NCBI RefSeq assembly: GCF_000218235.1
Contig: NZ_GL945017.1
Coordinates: 2,237,607-2,301,606 of the forward strand
DNA length: 64,000 nucleotides
Direction of reading: 5' to 3'
DNA from: Hallella multisaccharivorax DSM 17128
GTDB taxonomy: Bacteria > Bacteroidota > Bacteroidia > Bacteroidales > Bacteroidaceae
The notes beneath the pieces are model-generated. The model was not told the DNA's origin and made no database searches. It saw nothing but the letters and a program-made list of their open reading frames with translations. The position numbers and the translations under genes were made by a program. Of the stretch, positions 51,480 through 59,378 are shown piece after piece; positions within the stretch are counted from its first letter, which is position 1; each line of letters opens with the position of its first letter.

Positions 51480-53119
51480 TTCTTCTCTTTATCTTTGTTA
51501 CGTCCTCCGAATAAGCCAAACAAGCCACCACGTTCTTCCTCTTCATCTTTCTTCTGGATCACACTTGAATAGGCTGTCTTTATATCAGTTAACAGAGTCT
51601 TTATTTCATTCATACTCTGCTGGAATTTCGTCAAGGAATTCTCTATATTGGAGATTTGCTTGAGTTGATTATCAATATCACTCAATTTCTTCAAATTAGA
51701 AAAGTCCTCGTGAACTTCTGTAACATTGAACTTTTCGTCTAAGGCAGCTTTAAACTCCTCATGCCGCTTCTGGAAGTCTTCCGTGCTATCAGCGATTATC
51801 TTGTTAAAACCAGCAATATGTTCCTTGATAGCTTCCTCATAGTTTTTCGTCATCCCAGTTATTGCAGCAGTCTGATGCTTGTAAAGTTCTTCAAGCTTAC
51901 CATCTGCAAGAAGCATATACCGGTCAGCTATCTTTCCCTTTTTCTTAATGGCACTTATTTGGTCTGAAATGGTATTTATAACATCATTGCCAACCATTTG
52001 TGTCTTTGCGATATCTTCTCCCAGAGCATTTATGCTATTTTCGAATGTTGTTATTCTATCCAGAATGGAATTGACTTTTATAACAAGTTCCTTAGGAATC
52101 TCCAAAGACTCTGCATAGCGGTTCTGCATATTGATTACCTCGTCAGTTGCACGTAGCATCATACGGCGTGCTTGCTCAAATTTATTGAGGGAAGCAGTGA
52201 GCTGAGTGAAATGATCCGTTGCTTCAACAAAGGCCTGGAGACCTTTTGCGATCTGATTACTCTTAATAGTATCGAGCAATTGGGTCTGTAAACGAATATT
52301 CTCGTTGATCTTATCCATATTGTTACCCATAACGGATACAGCACGTGAGACTACATCGACATTCTGTGCAAACTTATCTCCGAATGAACGTGTGCAACTA
52401 TCAAATGTACTTTGGAAGCTTGCAATTACTCGGTTGAAAGACGGCTCAAACTGAGTTACCGTATCATGAAGTTTGTTGAGAGCAGATACCATGCTTACAT
52501 CCAGCGACGGCATAAGCTCCGTCTGGATAAAATCATAGAAATTGTTCTTGTCGATATCAACCTTTCGCTTTACATCACTCGAATAGTAATTGTTACGTGT
52601 GGTCAAGAACAAGCCAATGAAACTTGTTGACATAGAGACAAGCACACCAATGAGCAAGCCCTTGATTGAATCATCATTGACTGAATCAATCCAGACATTA
52701 GCCAGGAATGAAAGGATTCCAAGGAATACTCCACAGAACGTACCCATCAATCCCAAATAGATAGGGAAGGACATACGGGCTGTTGAGTCATCATACAACA
52801 TATCCTCCAATCGTTCTGTCTTATTCTGGATGACAGAGAAGTCTGTTGTTCCTTTCGATTTCTTTACATACTCATTTATCTCGGAAATGAGTTTGCCTAA
52901 ATCGCTCGTAGGCTCAAAATCGCCATCAATCTGAAGGAAGTCTTCACCTTCTAGATTTGATACTCTTTTAACCCGATATCCGTTCTCTCCCTCTTTAAAC
53001 AGATTCTGGAACTTTGCTCTCTTACGTTTTACATCAGCATTGAAATGAAGCTGATAGTAAAAGAAGATAGTGAAAGTAACCGCTGAGATAAGGATTGATA
53101 TAAATATTGATACTGACAT
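51476..53119 (-). CDS. MotA/ZorA-like proton channel with long cytoplasmic tail
   Basis: A 547-residue protein. The first helix (IFISILISAVTFTIFFYY) is followed by a cytoplasmic stretch, then two helices near residues 118-140 (FPIYLGLMGTFCGVFLGILS) and 150-175 (GLLIGVLVSMSTSFIGLFLT). The Gly/Thr-rich GLMGTFCGVFLGI is typical of MotA/TolQ/ExbB channels. Residues 200-530 are almost purely helical coiled coil, like the long intracellular tail of ZorA. A short charged tail with GGLFGLFGG ends it. With the next gene it forms a likely 5:2 ion-driven stator. Confidence 0.82.
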   Translation of the reverse strand: MSVSIFISILISAVTFTIFFYYQLHFNADVKRKRAKFQNLFKEGENGYRVKRVSNLEGEDFLQIDGDFEPTSDLGKLISEINEYVKKSKGTTDFSVIQNKTERLEDMLYDDSTARMSFPIYLGLMGTFCGVFLGILSFLANVWIDSVNDDSIKGLLIGVLVSMSTSFIGLFLTTRNNYYSSDVKRKVDIDKNNFYDFIQTELMPSLDVSMVSALNKLHDTVTQFEPSFNRVIASFQSTFDSCTRSFGDKFAQNVDVVSRAVSVMGNNMDKINENIRLQTQLLDTIKSNQIAKGLQAFVEATDHFTQLTASLNKFEQARRMMLRATDEVINMQNRYAESLEIPKELVIKVNSILDRITTFENSINALGEDIAKTQMVGNDVINTISDQISAIKKKGKIADRYMLLADGKLEELYKHQTAAITGMTKNYEEAIKEHIAGFNKIIADSTEDFQKRHEEFKAALDEKFNVTEVHEDFSNLKKLSDIDNQLKQISNIENSLTKFQQSMNEIKTLLTDIKTAYSSVIQKKDEEEERGGLFGLFGGRNKDKEKK

Positions 53120-53124
53120 TCGTA

Positions 53125-56100
53125 TTATATTTTGGTAAGTTGATATACTTTATCGATGATTGGCAAGAAGAATACCGATCCAAAGTAGATGTCCTCCTTG
53201 GCATACTTCTGCTGCACATCCTTCTTGAAATTGGTATCCAACAGCTCCATGATACTTTCACCGGCCTTTTCTACATATGCCTCAGTATTGGACGTGTTGT
53301 CGAGTATACGATCATGCTTCATCAGTGAAAGTATATTCTTATAAATACCTATCATATCCTCATACCTGTTCTTCAAAACAGATTTTATAGAAGGATAGTC
53401 AGCAACAATGTCCCCAACATCTTTGTATTGCTTATCGCCATTGCCTTGATAAATACACTCAGGTACGGACGGTTCATCTTCAGTACGATAGAGGCCGCCA
53501 TAGCAAGTACTTTCCTTGCGCTCCTCTGGCATCTTAAGATGCACATCAGTTGCCTCACCATAGACCTTGGTAAACACAAGATCGATGAACTTCTTCAATA
53601 CAGCATCCTTATTACTGATGAAGTTGTCAATATAGCGGCTGCCGTTACCACTGAAGACAACAGTACGGGGGCACTTAAGCCCTTTATCCTTGTATATACT
53701 AGCCATGTAATATAGAATAGCAGTCAAGTGGAATATGAACACAGGCTTGAAAGCTGAGCTAATCTCTCGGATAATACCACAATCATTGGCATTGTCTAAC
53801 CAGAAATTAATGATATCTCGCGTTGTGGCATCCTTGTCACTTTCCATACCGTCATTGATCTCCTGCAGTTTCGGAGTATCAAAGTGTATCGTGCTAATGA
53901 ATTTCTGATAAATACCATTCTCACGAAGATTGGTAAATTCAGCAGTACCATTGTCCCACAGCACATCACAGCCAAAATGAACAGAATTGGCCATCTTAGG
54001 CTGGTTATCTTCAAAATAGACAAAATCGGTAGAACCACCGCCAATATCAATGACAGTGACAGCCTCTGAGTTGGGGATGATGTTCATCTTCTTGAAGTAA
54101 TAGTAGGGTGCCTCTGACTCTGTAATACACTGTACTTTGTCACGGTCTATATCGAGAATCTGTTTGGTTTCAGATTCCCAAACAGTCTCATACGTGTCTT
54201 TTATGTTACCGGTGAACGACAGAGGTCTGAACCAGACGATCTCAGTACAATCGAGGTCACCATTGTGCTGGAGTACATCAGACTTTATCATCAACAGCAA
54301 TTCACGAACAAACACCCTAAGGCGATTCTCGTCATCCTCCCATTTAATATCGGTGAGGATTTCCTGTTTGACAGTTTCCAATTCCTTCTCATAGAAGAAG
54401 GCAATATTATGATTGTTGAACAGGGAAGCACGGTTAGTATCACCCTTCACATGGCACAATGCCGTACGAATAGGAAACTTGTACTTCTTCTGATCGATGA
54501 TAGATGGTGCGAATTCAGTAATAAAAGCCTTTTTGCCACCCTCAAATATTGCATCCTCTATTCGATTGGCTAGTGATAACTGGGGATTATCACTATACGA
54601 ATGAAGATAACTAACCATAGGCTCTTGCAGGTTAAACAACTCCGGAAGATTATTTTGCCCTACCTGGCAACGTGCAATGAAGGTATTTGAGGTACCTAAG
54701 TCAATAGCATACTTGAACGCCTGTTTTGACGGACGACTGTGTCTCCATTTAGGGAAGACGAGACCGTGGTGTTCAAGAATCTCTACATCAATAGCTTCAA
54801 AGGAAGTATTGTACACCTCGTAGAACTTCGACTCATATTCCACATATTGTCTTTCCTGCGAGTTATTGATACGGGTACGCACAACAGGTTGACGAACACC
54901 ATATTCATATTTGGTATCCGCATCCTCCTCATTAATACGATTAACCTTCCCATCGGCTTTATGATAGAAAGACAACTTGGCTTTGTCAATATATAGCTGG
55001 GGTGCCTCCTCATCTTTGTCCGTTATGGCGAGCAGAATCTTGAAATAATTATTCTCGTTGCTCTCATTTGATAGGATATTAGGGAATAGACCCAGGTCAA
55101 AGTTCTGTTTTGCTTTGCCCAAATCGACTATACGACCATACTTGTCACTGATAGGATCCGATTCATATTCTTTCATATATTCCTTACCGTTATAATTTAA
55201 GGTTACTACAACGTTATCACCATCCTTGATGTGGCATTTACAATCTGGAACCCCATCAAAGTAGTTCATAATCTCCGGTCGGAAAGGCATCAGAAAATCA
55301 TAGGTACGATTCGGATCTGCTTTGATATTGGGGAACAATACCACATCCTTGTCGGACAAACGATAAGGGACTTTGATGATATCCTTTGTAAAGAAAGAAT
55401 TGATATCAACTGCTTTATCAAACCCAATCTGAATCCCGTTTATGACAATTTCGTCATTTACATCGGACATCACTGGTTCTACATCAATATGCCGACCACT
55501 CTTGATATCAGGGTCATCTTTGAATAGCTTTATGTATTCTTGAATCTCCTTGAATCGACTATCAACATTGGATCCTCCGAATAAATTATTGTACACATAA
55601 TTCTTGAAATCCTCATCACGCTTTTCAAACAAGCATATTGAACGGAAATATTCACGACCAGACTTACTGCTTATGTGTAATTTCTGATATTGTTCACCCT
55701 CAAATTCAATGTGAGACACACCTTTCTCCTTAATAGAATTAGCGTCCATATCTGGGGGAGTGACAAAAAGTGTCATTGGTGAACTGCAAGCCAACAGGTA
55801 TTCTTTGCCGTCTTCATTATATACGACAAAATACAACTTATCCTCTTTAAGGTCACTATTGAAATAGGTATTGAGAGAGTTATAAAGGGTAGGTACCTTA
55901 TTTTTAAGGTCTTTCATACTCTCTTCTCGATCCCATTCCTTAATGCTGATGGATTCAGTTGCAGACCAGCTATTCTTATGGAACTTAGAGTTGAACAACA
56001 ATTCTATAACATCCAGGCAATTGGACACAATCATCTGATAGGCGTATCCAGCCTCATTGCGTGGATTCCTTTTTTCTTCTGCTACACGACGAAAGGCTTC

Positions 56101-56274
56101 CTTTGTCACATAGAAACGAGCAAATGGGGTAGGCAGTGAATTGAGCGCGCCGGCGTTATCGGTTTTCATCTCTACCACCTTACTCAAACTCTCCGAAGAG
56201 ATGCCTGTATTCTCTGCAATCCATTCGGTGCCCGTAGTTCCGCGGTCTATAATATTTAAATCTATCTTCGCCAT
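53125..56274 (-). CDS. Actin/Hsp70-fold ATPase, SrfB-like
   Basis: A 1049-residue protein. The ASKHA ATPase lies in the C-terminal half: phosphate 1 KYAIDLGTSNTFIARC (about residue 525), phosphate 2 TVIDIGGGSTDFVYFEDN (about 745) and the adenosine motif RTVVFSGNGSRYIDNF (about 875). The 500-residue N-terminal region is acidic and has no motif I recognise. Overall plan resembles the large SrfB-type proteins annotated as virulence factors in other bacteria. It stands 5 bp from the ZorA-like gene and 2 bp from the tubulin-like gene. A role as an ATP-driven or filament-forming component is inferred. Confidence 0.8.
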   Translation of the reverse strand: MAKIDLNIIDRGTTGTEWIAENTGISSESLSKVVEMKTDNAGALNSLPTPFARFYVTKEAFRRVAEEKRNPRNEAGYAYQMIVSNCLDVIELLFNSKFHKNSWSATESISIKEWDREESMKDLKNKVPTLYNSLNTYFNSDLKEDKLYFVVYNEDGKEYLLACSSPMTLFVTPPDMDANSIKEKGVSHIEFEGEQYQKLHISSKSGREYFRSICLFEKRDEDFKNYVYNNLFGGSNVDSRFKEIQEYIKLFKDDPDIKSGRHIDVEPVMSDVNDEIVINGIQIGFDKAVDINSFFTKDIIKVPYRLSDKDVVLFPNIKADPNRTYDFLMPFRPEIMNYFDGVPDCKCHIKDGDNVVVTLNYNGKEYMKEYESDPISDKYGRIVDLGKAKQNFDLGLFPNILSNESNENNYFKILLAITDKDEEAPQLYIDKAKLSFYHKADGKVNRINEEDADTKYEYGVRQPVVRTRINNSQERQYVEYESKFYEVYNTSFEAIDVEILEHHGLVFPKWRHSRPSKQAFKYAIDLGTSNTFIARCQVGQNNLPELFNLQEPMVSYLHSYSDNPQLSLANRIEDAIFEGGKKAFITEFAPSIIDQKKYKFPIRTALCHVKGDTNRASLFNNHNIAFFYEKELETVKQEILTDIKWEDDENRLRVFVRELLLMIKSDVLQHNGDLDCTEIVWFRPLSFTGNIKDTYETVWESETKQILDIDRDKVQCITESEAPYYYFKKMNIIPNSEAVTVIDIGGGSTDFVYFEDNQPKMANSVHFGCDVLWDNGTAEFTNLRENGIYQKFISTIHFDTPKLQEINDGMESDKDATTRDIINFWLDNANDCGIIREISSAFKPVFIFHLTAILYYMASIYKDKGLKCPRTVVFSGNGSRYIDNFISNKDAVLKKFIDLVFTKVYGEATDVHLKMPEERKESTCYGGLYRTEDEPSVPECIYQGNGDKQYKDVGDIVADYPSIKSVLKNRYEDMIGIYKNILSLMKHDRILDNTSNTEAYVEKAGESIMELLDTNFKKDVQQKYAKEDIYFGSVFFLPIIDKVYQLTKI

Positions 56275-56276
56275 AG

Positions 56277-57674
56277 TTATTTCAAGATCTTATTTGTATA
56301 GTGATTGATTGCCTGGTAGGCAAAATCAAGAAAGTATCTGAACTTATTGCTGTGATGATCCTCTTTGTCCTTGTTGCTGGCCATAATCATCTGGAGCAGA
56401 TAGTACGAATCATCAGCACCACCAAGCGTCATTCCCTTTACAAAGCCCGATAGATTCTTTGCATCGGTAGTCAGTGGAGCAAACGCACGTTTATTGGTGG
56501 CAAGTTCATCGTACCATTGAGTATAGACTCTCATGAAGTCTTCCAAGGAAGTGAATGCCACATCATTGTAGAAGTTGGAATTGAATCCTCTCTCCTGAGA
56601 TAGTGGAAAATACTTCTCTGTCTTCAGTACCGTTGCTAATTTAATAAGCAGGTTGAAATCCGCTACCGCCTTTACCAAGCCATTATATCCTTTACCAAGC
56701 GAGTCCTTATCAAGAGAATCGGAATTGTCCTCAATTGCACGGCTCAGATATTGCGTCTGTTCGGGTTTCTCACGGGTGAGGAAGTCGAACAAGGATGTTG
56801 CAGCTACGAGCTCTATAAAGTTAGCCGTGTCCTTTTGCTCTGCCTCATTGTTCTCATATACCTGTCGGAGTTGTGTCTCACCTACATAATAGATGTAGTC
56901 TGCTTCCGGTTTCCCTGAATCATAATAGGATAAAGCAGCTTTTGCTTTCGTATAGAAATTTGCAGAGTCAATATCACTATGTGAAGTTTCAGGGTCCTTA
57001 AGCCCATAATATGGCAAAACGAGTACCGAACCCATGATTGAGTTTTTGACAGTGGGTGCATTTGATGACTCTCTGACTTTTTTCTCTATCAAAGGGAGAC
57101 CAGAAGCGCCTGTTCCTCCAAATATTGAACTAATGATGAACACGCGATCCTCCTTGTCACAATGGCGCTTAAAAGAATCAAACCATGCTGAACTTTCAAT
57201 AATGTCGCCAAGAACTACGGTGCCAACATTCGGATTACCCTTGAAACCCACCAATAGCTTGTTGCGCTTATTCTTTGTAGAGAAAAGAGTATCTACAAGA
57301 TAATTATTCAAATCGTTGTTGGCCAAGTTATTTAAGCCAAGCCACGATTCAAAAGACTTATCGACACCTATATTCTCATTGACGTCATTTGTGTTATCGT
57401 CAAGAGCACCAAGCCAAGAAAGATTTGAAGAGAAGAAGCCATTAAGAGGATTCAAAGTCTCTTTTCCATCATTAATGGTACGATGATAGATATCTGTATA
57501 TCTGTCGACAAGAGACTGGAGATTCTTCTTCTCATCCAGATCTTGGTGTGGATCCACAAGAATAGGTATGACGGTATAGCCATTGGTATCCATTCCGCTA
57601 GCCATAAGCATGATGATACTTTTCATCACGCGGAGTCCGGTACCGCCGATACAAAAAATAAATACTTTCTTCAT
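56277..57674 (-). CDS. Tubulin/FtsZ-like GTPase
   Basis: A 465-residue protein with tubulin-superfamily marks. The N-terminal strand and loop KVFIFCIGGTGLRVMKS fit the G1 region, VIPILVDPHQDL the next strand, and FIISSIFGGTGASGLPLIEK (about residue 185-200) is the GGGTGSG tubulin signature with one change. GTP binding and possibly filament formation are expected. The C-terminal 200 residues are helical. In the operon it is directly followed (2 bp) by the actin-fold gene. Confidence 0.78.
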   Translation of the reverse strand: MKKVFIFCIGGTGLRVMKSIIMLMASGMDTNGYTVIPILVDPHQDLDEKKNLQSLVDRYTDIYHRTINDGKETLNPLNGFFSSNLSWLGALDDNTNDVNENIGVDKSFESWLGLNNLANNDLNNYLVDTLFSTKNKRNKLLVGFKGNPNVGTVVLGDIIESSAWFDSFKRHCDKEDRVFIISSIFGGTGASGLPLIEKKVRESSNAPTVKNSIMGSVLVLPYYGLKDPETSHSDIDSANFYTKAKAALSYYDSGKPEADYIYYVGETQLRQVYENNEAEQKDTANFIELVAATSLFDFLTREKPEQTQYLSRAIEDNSDSLDKDSLGKGYNGLVKAVADFNLLIKLATVLKTEKYFPLSQERGFNSNFYNDVAFTSLEDFMRVYTQWYDELATNKRAFAPLTTDAKNLSGFVKGMTLGGADDSYYLLQMIMASNKDKEDHHSNKFRYFLDFAYQAINHYTNKILK

Positions 57675-57677
57675 GAC

Positions 57678-58121
57678 TTATAACTTTAATAGCCGATAGG
57701 CATTTGTTGGTAAATAAGAACAATAAATGATCGATGTAATTATATAGATAATCACGGCATAAAGCGTATTAGCCAACGATAGCTTGATCTCAATAGACCA
57801 TGCTCCATCAAGCTTTGGCGCTTGTATTAAATATGCAGCACCAAGAGTAAAAACGAATGTAGATACAGCACAAATGCCAAGGAATATACACCAATGTGTG
57901 GGCCGATAATGCCTACCTGGCATATTATTATAAGGACCATAATAAAACCATGCCCAGGCGATTCCTAGAGCCAAAAATAAGCCTACGAAAGCAATCGCAT
58001 TGTTTTCTAAGCCATTCCAGAAGGCTTGCGCCTGCTCATATTGCTCGTCCTGATTCTGAAATGAATTCAGAAATGCAGCTTTGGATCCTGTTGCCCAAGT
58101 GTAAAGGTTAAACAGACTCAT
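57678..58121 (-). CDS. Small three-helix membrane protein
   Basis: A 147-residue inner-membrane protein. Hydrophobic segments: NAIAFVGLFLALGIAWAWFYY, WCIFLGICAVSTFVFTLGAA and LANTLYAVIIYIITSIIYC. The loop after the first helix has PGRHYRPTHW. No family recognised. It lies 3 bp before the tubulin-like gene and 5 bp after the vWA-like gene, so it is certainly part of the operon; a membrane platform for the cytoskeletal proteins is one possibility. Confidence 0.7.
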   Translation of the reverse strand: MSLFNLYTWATGSKAAFLNSFQNQDEQYEQAQAFWNGLENNAIAFVGLFLALGIAWAWFYYGPYNNMPGRHYRPTHWCIFLGICAVSTFVFTLGAAYLIQAPKLDGAWSIEIKLSLANTLYAVIIYIITSIIYCSYLPTNAYRLLKL

Positions 58122-58126
58122 ATTAT

Positions 58127-59374
58127 TTATAAATTATTTTTTGTAATTAATATATAGTTGGATTGAGGTTGCTTGTTCACAATTCCACCCTGTTGGATAC
58201 CGATGATGAAGTTCTCCAAGGAGTATGACTTCGTAACATCATTTTCATCCTTAGCGCCTAGGAATTGTCCAATATACGTGGCATCTGTTCCATCAGGAAT
58301 TCTCAGATTCCATTGAAGGACATCCATATCGCTGGGCATATTACTTACCGACAATTTTATCGTTGCAACGGCAGAGCGCTTGAGTTTCTGGTTGACATAA
58401 TTGTCAGTTTTAATTTCGATATCACTGACTTTTACCTTAGAACCATAAGTGGATTTGACCGTGAAAGACTTCTGAATCACATCTTTTTCAGCCATGATCC
58501 ATCTGAAAGCTTCCAGATGTAACTTCAGTGAAATGGTACATGCACCTAAAGATTCATCATAGCTATAAAAAGTCGGTTGCTGCTCATATTGTACGGCATT
58601 ACGAGGTATACCAAACGTATAAGGGACAGTTGCATATTTATAGCCGAAATCCATGTTATCTATGAATGTTTTATGACTATCAAGCATCGAGGATATACCA
58701 TTCCTAATATAGGAAACCTTGTTTTGATCCCCAATAACAAGATAGTAATAAGGGGAGCGCTTGGTCACGATGTTGCCCATTTTGTCAACGTAACTAGAGA
58801 TAGCACTAATCAGTGAGAAAGATTTACCTGAAGAGCCAGCTATCCGGGCCACATCAGATCCATACTGTGTAAGCAACACTTCTGGAGCAGCAGCACCAAC
58901 AGGACTGTACTTCATGTCAGAAATAAGAACTGCTACCTCTCCCTTTTTTAACTGGCTGACAATTGTCGAAAGCATAATAGGAATTTGAGTAGATGCGTTG
59001 GACTGCAAAGCACCTACATTCATAGCATTCTGGAAGTTGGCCAAGTTCATCTTACCAGCAACACCTCCATCATTAGTCATTATATTGATATCCTTTGTTG
59101 ATCTGGAGTAATAACTCATGATCTCGTAGACATCACGTTTGAAATCTGTAGGCTGACCATTTCTAAAGAATCCGTTCATACTGCCGGAAGATTCGACGTA
59201 AAATCTTACAATAGCATCACTATCAACCTTAGCAAACTGAGGTTGACTAACAAGACTGCCGTCCTTAGTAAAATGAGGATCTCCCATTGTGTTAAGGTCA
59301 GATCCACCGAGAAGAGCCTTAAAGACTAACAGCAGCACTACTACGATGAGAATTATAGGAATCGCTTTCTTCAT
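58127..59374 (-). CDS. Membrane-anchored vWA-like protein
   Basis: A 415-residue protein with an N-terminal anchor helix (AIPIILIVVVLLLVFKALLG), so most of it is periplasmic. Residues 55-75 read IVRFYVESSGSMNGFF, a MIDAS-like ESSGS where the first Asp of DxSxS is Glu. EVAVLISDMKYSP near 145 matches the strand bearing the third MIDAS Asp. The rest has a beta-rich C-terminal domain. It may sense or bind a ligand in the periplasm and signal through the membrane to the cytoplasmic NTPases. Tight spacing (4-5 bp) on both sides. Confidence 0.7.
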   Translation of the reverse strand: MKKAIPIILIVVVLLLVFKALLGGSDLNTMGDPHFTKDGSLVSQPQFAKVDSDAIVRFYVESSGSMNGFFRNGQPTDFKRDVYEIMSYYSRSTKDINIMTNDGGVAGKMNLANFQNAMNVGALQSNASTQIPIMLSTIVSQLKKGEVAVLISDMKYSPVGAAAPEVLLTQYGSDVARIAGSSGKSFSLISAISSYVDKMGNIVTKRSPYYYLVIGDQNKVSYIRNGISSMLDSHKTFIDNMDFGYKYATVPYTFGIPRNAVQYEQQPTFYSYDESLGACTISLKLHLEAFRWIMAEKDVIQKSFTVKSTYGSKVKVSDIEIKTDNYVNQKLKRSAVATIKLSVSNMPSDMDVLQWNLRIPDGTDATYIGQFLGAKDENDVTKSYSLENFIIGIQQGGIVNKQPQSNYILITKNNL

Positions 59375-59378
59375 TGTT

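Noticed and set aside
50649..53119. Flagellar MotAB or Tol-Pal/ExbBD system
   Set aside because: No flagellar, TonB or TolA genes are near, and the long coiled tail of the MotA-like protein resembles ZorA rather than MotA or TolQ. A relation to Zorya is still only by architecture.
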